Shown one piece after another: positions 1 to 7,394 of a DNA stretch of 25,336 nt. How positions within the stretch are numbered: the first letter of the stretch is position 1; each line of letters opens with the position of its first letter. Both the position numbers and the translations under genes were made by a program. A model generated the notes under the pieces. It was not told where the DNA came from, did no database searches, and worked only from the letters and a program-made list of their open reading frames with translations. Source of the stretch: Actinomycetota bacterium (lineage in GTDB: Bacteria > Actinomycetota > Acidimicrobiia > Acidimicrobiales > Ilumatobacteraceae); assembly GCA_005788205.1 (NCBI GenBank), contig SXYT01000066.1, positions 1 to 25,336 on the forward strand. Reading direction: 5' to 3'.

Positions 1-215
1 CCGAGCGGCGGGAGGAGCCACACGTCGTGGGCCTCCCCGTGCGCCTCGACAGCCGCGCGGGAGACTGCATCCGCCACGAAGAGATCCGTCCCCAGGGGAA
101 GATGGGGACCGTGTTGCTCCACGGCCCCGAGCGGAAGGACGACGATCGAGTCCCTCGACAGCACGTCGCCCACGGCAGCGCCGGACAGGTCAGCAAGGAA
201 ACGCGTGCTTGGCAT
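1..215 (-). CDS. Creatininase-family amidohydrolase (5' part, cut by window edge)
   Basis: The first 71 codons of a minus-strand gene are visible; the rest lies beyond base 1. The translation begins MPSTRFLADLSG and contains LPLGAVEQHGPHLPLGTD at about residues 28-45. This is the hallmark metal-binding segment of the creatininase family, in which the Glu, His and Asp are zinc or manganese ligands. Family members are amidohydrolases such as creatininase, the formamide hydrolase of riboflavin/F420 pathways and the MftE peptidase; the visible part cannot say which. The ATG at 215 is chosen because TAGTTT lies exactly six bases upstream, the leaderless spacing seen across this window. The gene diverges from the FAD oxidoreductase at 249. 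Family assignment is firm; substrate is unknown. Confidence 0.85.
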   Translation of the reverse strand, partial: MPSTRFLADLSGAAVGDVLSRDSIVVLPLGAVEQHGPHLPLGTDLFVADAVSRAAVEAHGEAHDVWLLPPL

Positions 216-221
216 GCACCG

Positions 222-227
222 AAACTA
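222..227 (-). promoter_or_regulatory. -10 box TAGTTT, leaderless, creatininase-family gene
   Basis: On the minus strand TAGTTT is followed by CGGTGC (six bases) and then the ATG at 215. This predicts transcription starting on the A of the start codon, with no Shine-Dalgarno site possible. Confidence 0.6.
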
Positions 228-236
228 CCCGAGTGA

Positions 237-242
237 GACAAT
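237..242 (+). promoter_or_regulatory. Probable -10 box GACAAT, leaderless, FAD oxidoreductase
   Basis: GACAAT (A at position 2 and T at position 6 conserved, first T replaced by G) is followed by GGGAAG and the ATG at 249, the same six-base spacing as the stronger boxes. GGGAAG could alternatively be read as a weak ribosome binding site, but it sits too close to the start to be convincing. Confidence 0.4.
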
Positions 243-248
243 GGGAAG

Positions 249-1784
249 ATGGACGTGAGAACCGGGACCGACTACGACGCTGTTGTCATCGGCGCCGGGC
301 ACAACGGCCTCGTCTGCGCTGCCTATCTGGCCCGCCACGGCGTCCGCACGCTCCTGGTGGAGGCGAGAGCTGACGTGGGCGGCACGGCGACCTCCGAGTC
401 ATTCGCGGGGGCCACGGTGAACATCTGCAACTGCGACCACCTGACATTCCGCACCACTCCGATCGCGGATGAGTTGGGACTCACCGCCCACGGGCTTTGC
501 TACGTTGACATCGAACCAGCGCAGTTGAACGGCCACTGGGACAGCGACGGATACTGGTCGCTGCACCATGACGTCGATGAGACGCTCGAGTCCCTTGCCG
601 GGTCGGTCCCCGGCGACGTGGACGGGTACCGGCGGTTCGCCCGTGATGCAGTGCCCGTGGCGCGGCTCGTCACGGAGGCGGCGAACAACCCGCCCACCCG
701 TGGCTCGCTGCTCGCCCACACCGCACGTCGCGGGGGGCGGGGCGTTGCCACGATGCTCCGGTGGAGCAGGCGGTCAGCGCTGGAAGTCCTCCGGTCGTAT
801 TTCGACGACGAACGGGTGTACGGCCCAGCACTCGTCGAGGGCCCCGTTGTCTGGGGGCTCTCCCCCGACACGCCGGGAACAGGCCTCGCGGCGATTGCAT
901 TCGCTCTCCGCCACGTCACACCGGTCGGCCGGCCCATCGGCGGGTCCGGTGCGCTACCCCGTGCGTTGCTCTCGGCCTTCCTCGCCTCAGGCGGAGAGGT
1001 GCGTCTGTCCACCAGGGTGACCTCGATCGACTGCATCGGCGACACCGTCCGGTCGGTCACCACATCCGACGGCACCGTCATCAAGGCGGGCATCGTGGTC
1101 TCTGCATGCGACCCCCGCCGCACATTCGTGGAGTGGCTGGCCAATCCCCCGTCGGGCGCCGCGTCTCTGGTGGCGAAGTGGGCATCCATGGTGCACCAGG
1201 GTGGTTACGAATCAAAGATGGACGTCGTCCTCGACGCGGCACCGCTCCTCGCGGGCGTCCCCGGGACGCCCGCATCGACAATCGTCATCAGCCCGACGGT
1301 GGACGAGATGCGACGCGGTGCGGACGGGCTGGCGGACGGGTACGTCATGGAAAGACCCGCGATGCTCGCGAACTTCCCCGCATACGCAGACCCCGGGTTG
1401 GCGCCGGCGGGCCGTCACATCCTCAGCCTGGAGGCTCTCTACACGCCGTACGCACTGCCCGGCGGTTGGCCCGGCAGCGAGCTGCCGGACCGGTGGATGT
1501 CGCGTCTCGCGGGCCGCATGCAGCCCGGGTTCCTGGAGTCCGTCGTCGCGCAGCGCACGGTCACGCCCGATCTCTACGAATCCGAGTTCCACCTCCCGAT
1601 GGGGCACGCCACCAGTTTCCCCGGCGGGCCTCTCTCGGCGTTCATGGGCCTCGACAGGGAACTGTCGCGCTACGAGACGCCAGTGAGGGGCCTGTTCCTC
1701 ACCGGTGCCGCCACGTTCCCCGGTGCGGGCGTGTGGGGTGCGAGCGGCCGCAACGCGGCGCTCACCGTGATCAGGCGTCTTTGA
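249..1784 (+). CDS. Phytoene-dehydrogenase-like NAD(P)/FAD-dependent oxidoreductase
   Basis: A 511-residue flavoprotein of the COG1233 (CrtI / PYROXD2-like) family. The N-terminal dinucleotide-binding fold is at residues 8-38, with VIGAGHNGLVCAAYLARHG, then an acidic VEARADVGGTA segment that binds the FAD ribose. The C-terminal FAD-contact motif reads GLFLTGAATFPGAGVWGASG near residues 480-500. The full length fits the family. There are no neighbouring crtB, crtE or other carotenoid genes, so a role in carotenoid synthesis is not supported; many actinobacterial members have no known substrate. An ATG at 241 runs into a stop after five codons, so 249 is the start. The 3' end overlaps the convergent phosphoribosyltransferase by 14 bp. 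Family sure; function open. Confidence 0.88.
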   Translation: MDVRTGTDYDAVVIGAGHNGLVCAAYLARHGVRTLLVEARADVGGTATSESFAGATVNICNCDHLTFRTTPIADELGLTAHGLCYVDIEPAQLNGHWDSDGYWSLHHDVDETLESLAGSVPGDVDGYRRFARDAVPVARLVTEAANNPPTRGSLLAHTARRGGRGVATMLRWSRRSALEVLRSYFDDERVYGPALVEGPVVWGLSPDTPGTGLAAIAFALRHVTPVGRPIGGSGALPRALLSAFLASGGEVRLSTRVTSIDCIGDTVRSVTTSDGTVIKAGIVVSACDPRRTFVEWLANPPSGAASLVAKWASMVHQGGYESKMDVVLDAAPLLAGVPGTPASTIVISPTVDEMRRGADGLADGYVMERPAMLANFPAYADPGLAPAGRHILSLEALYTPYALPGGWPGSELPDRWMSRLAGRMQPGFLESVVAQRTVTPDLYESEFHLPMGHATSFPGGPLSAFMGLDRELSRYETPVRGLFLTGAATFPGAGVWGASGRNAALTVIRRL

Positions 1785-2265
1785 CGATCCTGCCCCTGGT
1801 GACCACGGGGTCCTTGTCGCTCCACGGGAAATTGATCCACAGGTCGGTCTTTTTCCATGCGTAGTCGCACTTGACGACCGAGCGGGGCTTCTCGTACAGG
1901 ACCGCGGAGCGGACCTCCTTCACACGTCCCCGGAAGAACTCCTCGACGATCTTCAGAGTGTGCCCGGTGTCAGCGACGTCATCGACGATGAGCACGCGCG
2001 CGAAGCGCAGCTCCACGAGGTCAGGAACAGGAGGAAGAATCATGGGAACGGGGAGGCGCTCGTCCACGCCCGTGTAGAACTCCACGTTCATCGTGTAGAG
2101 GTTCTTCACCGCCAGCGCGTAGCCGAGTGCCCCAGCGGCGAGCAGGCCGCCGCGCGCGATCGCGAGGATGATGTCGGGCTCGTACCCGGAGTCCGCCACC
2201 ATCGTGGCCAGATCACGGGATGCCGTCCCGAAGATGTCCCATGTCATGATCTCGCGCTCGCTCAC
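1771..2265 (-). CDS. Phosphoribosyltransferase (xanthine/hypoxanthine PRT-like)
   Basis: A 164-residue type I phosphoribosyltransferase. The PRPP-binding signature VLIVDDVADTGHTL lies near residues 94-107, where the two acidic residues bind the PRPP ribose hydroxyls. An upstream ILAIARGGLLAAGALGYAL segment is the PRPP loop. The end reads WINFPWSDKDPVV, typical of actinobacterial purine-salvage-type PRT homologues annotated as xanthine or hypoxanthine PRT. The GTG at 2265 (start VSEREIMTWDIFG) is preferred over the ATG at 2247 because homologues keep the SEREV(L/M)TW segment and because a TAGTTT box lies seven bases upstream. It lies downstream of the crotonase on the same strand, but a 58-bp gap with its own promoter separates them. 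The base acted on is not determined. Confidence 0.85.
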   Translation of the reverse strand: MSEREIMTWDIFGTASRDLATMVADSGYEPDIILAIARGGLLAAGALGYALAVKNLYTMNVEFYTGVDERLPVPMILPPVPDLVELRFARVLIVDDVADTGHTLKIVEEFFRGRVKEVRSAVLYEKPRSVVKCDYAWKKTDLWINFPWSDKDPVVTRGRIVKDA

Positions 2266-2272
2266 GGGCACA

Positions 2273-2278
2273 AAACTA
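2273..2278 (-). promoter_or_regulatory. -10 box TAGTTT, leaderless, phosphoribosyltransferase
   Basis: Reading the minus strand, TAGTTT is followed by TGTGCCC (seven bases) and the GTG at 2265. This supports the GTG start over the internal ATG. Confidence 0.5.
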
Positions 2279-2312
2279 GTCTCACGGACGGCCCGGGGTC
2301 GCCTCCGCCGTG

Positions 2313-2327
2313 TTGACAGATTGTCAA
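2313..2327. promoter_or_regulatory. Inverted repeat TTGACA-GAT-TGTCAA, possible operator
   Basis: A perfect 6-bp inverted repeat with a 3-bp centre spans the crotonase stop codon (2324-2326) and the start of the 58-bp gap before the phosphoribosyltransferase. It is AT-richer than its surroundings. It could be a repressor site or chance; its TTGACA is not spaced correctly for the downstream -10 box. Confidence 0.3.
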
Positions 2328-3124
2328 CTGAGATAATCGGGCCTGCGCTTCTCCGCCCGGGCGGCGCGAGCCTCGGCGGCATCGGATGAGAACGAGGCCA
2401 TGATCTGCTGGCGGTTCTCGAGGTCGATCGCAGCCTGAAGGCCCGGGATCTCGAGCGCGGACCACATGCCCTCCTTCGTCAGGGAGACGCCGATCGGGCT
2501 GTTCAACATGATCTCGTCCGCCTTCGCATACGCGGCCTCCATGAGAGCCTCACCCGGCACGACGTCCGTGACCAGTCCGATCCGTGAGGCCTCCTCGGCG
2601 TCGAAGATGCGCCCTGTGAGCATCAACTCCTGGGCACGGGCCGCACCGACGAGACGGGGCAGCAGCCAACTGGTTCCGATGTCACAGGCGGAGAGACCGA
2701 TCCTGATGAAGGCGGCATTGAACCTCGCGGTGTCCGATGCGACGCGGATGTCGGACCCGAGCACGAGTGCGAAACCACCTCCCGCCGCCGGGCCGTTCAC
2801 GGCTGCGATCACAGGCTGGGGCAGGGACCGCAGGGCCGGGATGAGCGAGGCGATGTGCTTCTGGACCGCGAGACCCCTTTCGACTCGGCCGTGCCACTCG
2901 AAACCGGGCGCATCCCCGTACCCGTTCAGGTCGAGTCCCGCGCAGAAACCGCGTCCGGCGCCTGTGAGGACGACGACCCGACAGGTGCGGTCGGTTGACA
3001 CGCCGCGGAGGGCGGAATGCAGGTTCTCGACCATCGCGGTGGTCATGGCATTCAGCTTGTCGGGGCGGTTCATCGTCAACTGGACGATGCCCTCGCGCGG
3101 TCGGGAGATCTCTATGTCGGACAT
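2324..3124 (-). CDS. Enoyl-CoA hydratase/isomerase family protein (crotonase)
   Basis: A 266-residue crotonase-fold enzyme acting on acyl-CoA thioesters. The first oxyanion-hole segment reads GRGFCAGLDL (about residue 64), and the second reads VNGPAAGGGFALVLGSDIRVA (about 108-128). The stretch GLSACDIGTSWLLPRLVG is typical of EchA12-like actinobacterial crotonases, with Asp in the region where classical hydratases carry a catalytic Glu. Hydratase, isomerase or another crotonase chemistry cannot be separated by sequence alone. The ATG at 3124 starts MSDIEISRPREGIVQLTMNR, the usual crotonase N-terminus; a much longer open frame upstream has no homology. No other beta-oxidation genes are present nearby. 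It diverges from the DNA glycosylase. Confidence 0.88.
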   Translation of the reverse strand: MSDIEISRPREGIVQLTMNRPDKLNAMTTAMVENLHSALRGVSTDRTCRVVVLTGAGRGFCAGLDLNGYGDAPGFEWHGRVERGLAVQKHIASLIPALRSLPQPVIAAVNGPAAGGGFALVLGSDIRVASDTARFNAAFIRIGLSACDIGTSWLLPRLVGAARAQELMLTGRIFDAEEASRIGLVTDVVPGEALMEAAYAKADEIMLNSPIGVSLTKEGMWSALEIPGLQAAIDLENRQQIMASFSSDAAEARAARAEKRRPDYLS

Positions 3125-3142
3125 GACACATGGTCGCACGAC

Positions 3143-3148
3143 TAGCCT
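3143..3148 (+). promoter_or_regulatory. -10 box TAGCCT placing the transcript start at ATC 3155
   Basis: TAGCCT is followed by TTCCGC (six bases) and ATC at 3155, in frame with the DNA glycosylase. The TAG of the box is the in-frame stop that closes the reading frame upstream. This is the same geometry as the leaderless starts elsewhere in the window, but with a non-standard codon at +1. Confidence 0.45.
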
Positions 3149-3250
3149 TTCCGCATCGCACCCGGACCACGACACCGGCTCGGCACAACCCTCGCGGGAC
3201 TGCGCAACGGGCACAACGACCCCACCGTCCGGATCTCGGCCGGCCGGCTC

Positions 3251-4051
3251 GTGCGGGCCACAATCGGGCCGACCGGTCCCATCGGGTGTGTCTACGAAGA
3301 ACTCGCAGACGGGACCATTTCCGTGTCTGTCGGGCGCCCCACGGGGACAACCAGCGAGACGATGGCGATGCACCCGGTCTTCGGGGACGAGGACCCCGGG
3401 CACGACGTCGGGCCCGTCCACGAGGCGGTCGCGCGGGCTATGGCCCGCCACGGCAACGTCGCCCTGCCGCGCACCGACAACCCGTACCACGAACTTCTTC
3501 CCGCGGTCCTGGCCCAGCGGGTGACGGCTGCAGAGGCCGTGTCGCAATGGCGCGAGTTGTGCCGGCGCTGGGGGGAGTCCATCGTCGTGGGAGGCGTCCC
3601 CATGCACACGCCCCCGCGGCCCGACGTTCTCGCACGGATCCCGTATCACGAGCTCCATCCTCTCGGCGTCGACCGCAGGCGGGCCGACGCGTTGCGCAGC
3701 GTCGCGCGGCACGGGGACCGGCTGCTCGATGGGTGGCGGAGAGACCTCCCCGTGCACGAACGCACACGGAGCCTCACGCTGATTCCCGGTGTCGGCGAGT
3801 GGACAGCGGCAGTTGCGGGTTTCGTCGCTTTCGGTGATGCTGATGCTCTCGATGTGGGCGACTTCCACACCAAGAACACGGTCGCCTTTGCTCTCACGGG
3901 ACGGCCCCGCGGAACGGACGAGGAGATGTGCGAGATTCTCGGTCCGTACGCGGGGCAACGGGCCCGCGTGGTCATGTGGCTCAAGCTGGACGGCTGGCGG
4001 GCACCAGCCAGGGGACCGAGGAGACGTATTGTCTCCATCGCCCGTTTGTAG
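3251..4051 (+). CDS. DNA-3-methyladenine glycosylase-like HhH-GPD protein (N-terminus uncertain)
   Basis: A base-excision-repair glycosylase of the AlkA-like HhH-GPD superfamily. From the GTG at 3251, the segment YHELLPAVLAQRVTAAEA lies near residue 78, and the helix-hairpin-helix LTLIPGVGEWTAAVAGF near 178. The catalytic Asp is expected in the LDVGDFHTKN stretch near 203. The GTG at 3251 is the only standard start available, but the frame is open back to 3146. Its translation there (about FRIAPGPRHRLGTTL, then AGLRNGHNDPTVRI) resembles the N-terminus conserved in actinobacterial homologues. The real protein therefore probably begins near 3155 (298 residues from ATC 3155), or at CTG 3200. It is followed six bases later by the GT-C gene, so the two are probably co-transcribed. 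Confidence 0.82.
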   Translation: MRATIGPTGPIGCVYEELADGTISVSVGRPTGTTSETMAMHPVFGDEDPGHDVGPVHEAVARAMARHGNVALPRTDNPYHELLPAVLAQRVTAAEAVSQWRELCRRWGESIVVGGVPMHTPPRPDVLARIPYHELHPLGVDRRRADALRSVARHGDRLLDGWRRDLPVHERTRSLTLIPGVGEWTAAVAGFVAFGDADALDVGDFHTKNTVAFALTGRPRGTDEEMCEILGPYAGQRARVVMWLKLDGWRAPARGPRRRIVSIARL

Positions 4052-4057
4052 GCACCT

Positions 4058-5260
4058 ATGACCACCACGATGAGAGACAGATTGACCCGCCTGACCCGGC
4101 CGGAGAGCCCACGGTCATCCTGGCAGCGCGCAGTCCGGCGGGGCATGTTCGCCTATCTGTTGAGCAGGGTTCTCGTGGTCCTCGGGGCCGGTGTCGGGAT
4201 TGCTGCACACGCTGTCCGCGACCGCTGGGAGGACAAGGTGCCTGTCGAGGGGATCCATGCCCTTATTCGTGTCTTCGACAGCTGGGACGGCCACTGGTAC
4301 ATGGACGTGGCGAGGGACGGTTACCCGCACGACATCCAGGCGAACGTGACCTACTTCGTGAGCGATGCCCGGGCGGCGTTCTTCCCCCTGTACCCGCGGA
4401 TGGTCCACTACCTCGACATGTTGCTCCCCGGCGGACCCGTCAGCGTGGCGCTCGCGGTGAACTTCGTGCTGGGAGGCCTGTTCATCTACCTCATCGGGCG
4501 CATCGCCAGGGAGCTCTTCGACGACCGCACCGCCGAGCGCACGATGATCGTTGCGGCCCTCTTCCCGGGGAGCTTCGTGCTCAGCTGGGCCTACTCCGAG
4601 GCCACGATGCTCTGTCTCGCGGCACTGATGTTCCTCGCGCTTGCCCGCAAGCGGTGGCTCCTTGCCGGCATTCTCGGGGCGTTCGCCACCGCGTCACGGC
4701 CGAATGCCGTCGCTCTCGTGGCGGCATGCGCCGTGGCGTCCCTCATCGCCATCAAGGACGACAGGGAATGGCGCTCCCTTGTCGCCCCTCTGCTCTCCCC
4801 CGTTGGTTTCGTCTCGTTCATGGTCTTTCTCCGGCATCACACCGGTGAGAACTGGGCGTGGTTCAGGGTCCAGCGTGAGGCGTGGAAAGAAGGCACCAGT
4901 TTCGGGGCCACCGCCATCAGCCGCACCTTCGACTTCTTTGTGAACCCGATCTCCTCGCCGACGAGCATGCTCACGAGCGCCTCGGTGATCGCGATGGTGA
5001 TCGCCGTGTGGGCGGTCCGCCGTCACCGCCTCCCGTTGCCACATGTGGCGTACAGCGTTGTCATCCTTTTCCTGATGATCCTGCCCGCGACGGTGACAGC
5101 ACGGCCGCGGTTCCTCTTCACGGCGTTCCCGCTGCTGATCCCCGCTGCCAGAGTGCTGCGCGACGACGAGGACACATGGTGGCCCCTGACTCTCGTGGTC
5201 CTGGCGGGCGGTCTTGTCGCCTGTACCGGGCTCTACACGGTGTTCGGCGCGATCCCCTGA
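4058..5260 (+). CDS. PIG-V-like GT-C membrane glycosyltransferase (probable mannosyltransferase)
   Basis: A 400-residue polytopic membrane protein. Hydrophobic segments lie near residues 30-50, 125-150, 165-200, 205-230, 240-255, 305-325, 330-355 and 375-395. The first extracytoplasmic loop holds FDSWDGHWYMDVARDGYP (about 73-90), the acidic WDGxWY..A..GY motif of PIG-V-type GT-C enzymes, followed by AAFFPLYPRMV and later FPGSFVLSWAYSEA. Such enzymes use a polyprenyl-phosphate sugar, usually mannose, outside the membrane. It is downstream of the glycosylase by six bases and convergent with dprE2, with stop codons directly abutting. Acting on the same envelope polymer as the arabinose-donor genes is possible but only inferred. 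ATG 4070 is an alternative start. Confidence 0.82.
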   Translation: MTTTMRDRLTRLTRPESPRSSWQRAVRRGMFAYLLSRVLVVLGAGVGIAAHAVRDRWEDKVPVEGIHALIRVFDSWDGHWYMDVARDGYPHDIQANVTYFVSDARAAFFPLYPRMVHYLDMLLPGGPVSVALAVNFVLGGLFIYLIGRIARELFDDRTAERTMIVAALFPGSFVLSWAYSEATMLCLAALMFLALARKRWLLAGILGAFATASRPNAVALVAACAVASLIAIKDDREWRSLVAPLLSPVGFVSFMVFLRHHTGENWAWFRVQREAWKEGTSFGATAISRTFDFFVNPISSPTSMLTSASVIAMVIAVWAVRRHRLPLPHVAYSVVILFLMILPATVTARPRFLFTAFPLLIPAARVLRDDEDTWWPLTLVVLAGGLVACTGLYTVFGAIP

Positions 5261-6019
5261 TCAGCCGAGGGGCAGGCGTCGCCACACCGCCTGGGGCAAC
5301 AGCCTGAAGATGCCGAAAACCCAGCGCAGGACGGTCGGTGCGTACACAATCGTCGTCCCCGAGTTCACTGCCCTCGCGACGATCTGTGCGACCGCCTCAG
5401 GGGTGGACGAAAAGGGGGCCTTTTTCATCCCTGTCGTCATCTTCGACACCACGAATCCCGGCCTCACGACGAGGATGGAGACCCCCGTCCCCTCGAGCTC
5501 ATGGTCGACGGCAAGCGCCAGAGAGTCGACGGCGGCCTTGGAAGCGCCGTAGACCGGGTTGCCCTTCCTCACGCGGACGCCAGCGACCGACGAGAGAAGA
5601 ATGATGCGGCCGTAACCCTGCACGCGCATGCGTGCCGCGAGCGCGTACAGGAGGGCCGCGGTTGCCGTCATGTTGACGGCGAGCAACCCGTGCACGGCGG
5701 AAGGGTCGGCGTAGTAGTCGGTTCCCTCGGCGAGAACTCCGTGTGCGATCACCGCGACGTCGATGTCACGGCCGTTGGCAGAGACTTCCTCGACCACCGC
5801 GGCCATGGAGGAATGGTCTGCTGCGTCGAAACGCACGATCTCCACCTCTGTGTCGCCCTCGATCGAGTCGCCGAACGTCGCTGAGCCGTCCAGGTCGCGC
5901 GCCACGAGGGTCAACCGTGCGACACCTGGCTGGAGCAGTGCCGACACCACCGCCTGGCCGATCTCGCTCGTGCCGCCGAAGAGCACGATGTTCTGGGGCA
6001 CCCCCACTCCGTTCTTCAT
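5261..6019 (-). CDS. dprE2: DprE2: decaprenylphospho-erythro-pentofuranosid-2-ulose 2-reductase
   Basis: A 252-residue short-chain dehydrogenase. The nucleotide-binding motif GGTSEIG (residues 15-21) is the form typical of DprE2 rather than the general TGxxxGIG. Catalytic residues are Ser near 143, Tyr157 and Lys161 in SS...VYGASKAA. DprE2 reduces the 2-keto intermediate made by DprE1, using NADH, giving decaprenyl-phosphoryl-arabinofuranose. The start ATG 6019 lies four bases after the dprE1 stop, so the pair is translated from one message, as in mycobacteria (Rv3790/Rv3791). The C-terminal hydrophobic end (LRWVFGIFRLLPQAVW) suggests membrane association. The assignment rests on motif plus neighbour and is strong. 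Confidence 0.92.
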   Translation of the reverse strand: MKNGVGVPQNIVLFGGTSEIGQAVVSALLQPGVARLTLVARDLDGSATFGDSIEGDTEVEIVRFDAADHSSMAAVVEEVSANGRDIDVAVIAHGVLAEGTDYYADPSAVHGLLAVNMTATAALLYALAARMRVQGYGRIILLSSVAGVRVRKGNPVYGASKAAVDSLALAVDHELEGTGVSILVVRPGFVVSKMTTGMKKAPFSSTPEAVAQIVARAVNSGTTIVYAPTVLRWVFGIFRLLPQAVWRRLPLG

Positions 6020-6023
6020 CCGG

Positions 6024-7388
6024 TCATCCTCTCTCCAGCAGGCTGAGCCTGCGTGCCAGGTCACTGTTCCACTTGCGTCCGGGATCCATCTCGTCACGCA
6101 CGTCGAGCCACTCCGCGAATCGGGGGTACCCGAGGCGCACCGCCTGTGGCGCGACATGGGAGTCCTTTGCCAGGTAGTGGCGGCCCCCCGCGTCGAGGAC
6201 CATGCCGTCCACACGGGCGAGCAACTCGGGGAGACCCTTTATGCCCGCCGCCATGTCGAGGGTCAGCGTCCAGCCCTCTGTCGGAAAGCTCATCGGCGCC
6301 TCGTTCGAGGGCCCCATCCGCTTCAGCACCGCGAGAAACGAGGCCACGCCCTGGCCTGCGAAAGCCTCGATCACCCGCCGCAGGATCTCAACCTCGCCCA
6401 GGGGAACTATGAACTGGTACTGGATGAAACCCTGCACCCCGTAGAGAGTGTTCCAACTGCGCACGCCGTCGAGTGGGTGGAAGAACGTGGGGATCGACTC
6501 GATCCCCACGTGTCTGCGGGCCGGTGCCTTGCGGAACCACAACTCGTTGAACGCCTTGATCGAGAACTTGTTGAGCAACTGGTTCGGCACCCACGGTGGC
6601 GCAGCGACACGGACCTTCGGGTCGTAGGCGAGCACTTCCTTCCCGCCTGCCTCCGAGGCCGTGGCATGGTCACCGCGCGTGAGGACCCCCCGTCCCGTGG
6701 CCTTCCCGGTCGCCACGAGGTCCACCCACGACACCGAGTACCGATAGGTGCCGTCGTCACCGTCGGTTGACATCGCGGCCACGACCGCATCGAAATCGGC
6801 AAGACGCTCGGTCTCCACGCGGACACGGCTGGATTCGACGGGAAGCATCCTGAAATCGACGTCGAGGATGACACCGGTGAGGCCCATTCCGCCGACGGTG
6901 GCCCAGAACCACGCCGCGTTCTCCCGCGGGGACAGATTGACCACGTCACCGGACGAGAGCATCACCCGCATGGACAGCACGTGCTGTCCGAAACTGCCGT
7001 CGAAGTGATGATTCTTGCCGTGGATGTCAGATGCGACGGCGCCGCCGACGGTGACGAAACGCGTTCCCGGGGTCACCGGCACGAACCAGCCCCGCGGGAC
7101 GCTGTCCTTCAGGATGTCATCGAGGCTCATCCCGGCCGGGGCGGTCACGTTGCCGCTTGTTTGGTCCAGCGAGTAGGGCCTGCCGACCGCCGTGCCCGGC
7201 ATCAGGAGAACCTGGCCACCGGCGTTCTGGGCCGCTGCCCCGTAGGAACGACCGAGCCCACGGGCAATGACACCGCGGCTCCCGGCGGAGACGACCGTCC
7301 CGCGCACTTCTGTCTCATCAGCGGGAGAGACCGTGTCGGCGACGGTCCACGCAGTGCGTCCCCATCCCGAGAGTCTCTGCTTCGTCAC
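6024..7388 (-). CDS. dprE1: DprE1: decaprenylphosphoryl-beta-D-ribose 2-epimerase, FAD oxidase subunit
   Basis: A 454-residue FAD-dependent oxidase that oxidises the 2-hydroxyl of decaprenyl-phosphoryl-ribose. The FAD-binding loop GLGRSYG lies at residues 44-50, SDIHGKNHH at 120-128 (the His matches M. tuberculosis H132) and YLAKDS near 406-411 with Lys408 (matching K418). The C-terminal SDLARRL tail is also conserved. At the position of the benzothiazinone target cysteine (M. tuberculosis C387, in GWNICVD) this protein has Thr376, in GWTLTLD. GTG at 7388 is the start: a TAGAAT box sits exactly six bases upstream in the 40-bp gap after ubiA, so dprE1-dprE2 probably has its own leaderless promoter inside the operon. 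Confidence 0.94.
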   Translation of the reverse strand: MTKQRLSGWGRTAWTVADTVSPADETEVRGTVVSAGSRGVIARGLGRSYGAAAQNAGGQVLLMPGTAVGRPYSLDQTSGNVTAPAGMSLDDILKDSVPRGWFVPVTPGTRFVTVGGAVASDIHGKNHHFDGSFGQHVLSMRVMLSSGDVVNLSPRENAAWFWATVGGMGLTGVILDVDFRMLPVESSRVRVETERLADFDAVVAAMSTDGDDGTYRYSVSWVDLVATGKATGRGVLTRGDHATASEAGGKEVLAYDPKVRVAAPPWVPNQLLNKFSIKAFNELWFRKAPARRHVGIESIPTFFHPLDGVRSWNTLYGVQGFIQYQFIVPLGEVEILRRVIEAFAGQGVASFLAVLKRMGPSNEAPMSFPTEGWTLTLDMAAGIKGLPELLARVDGMVLDAGGRHYLAKDSHVAPQAVRLGYPRFAEWLDVRDEMDPGRKWNSDLARRLSLLERG

Positions 7389-7394
7389 CGTGTC

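Noticed and set aside
27..236. 69-codon plus-strand reading frame before the FAD oxidoreductase
   Set aside because: The minus strand here encodes an unmistakable creatininase-family N-terminus; the plus frame is its shadow.
761..1864. 367-codon plus-strand frame inside the FAD oxidoreductase
   Set aside because: Arg/Pro/Gly/His-rich translation without motifs, typical of an out-of-frame reading of GC-rich coding DNA.
2313..2337. Plus-strand promoter TTGACA...GATAAT
   Set aside because: Spacing is only 13 bases and there is no plus-strand gene downstream.
3130..3837. 235-codon plus-strand frame starting at ATG 3130
   Set aside because: Arg-rich shadow of the DNA glycosylase in another frame. 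Its ATG would serve the glycosylase only after a frameshift, for which there is no direct evidence.
3125..3958. Long N-terminal extension of the crotonase frame on the minus strand
   Set aside because: It reads through the DNA glycosylase gene in antisense; crotonase homology begins at ATG 3124.
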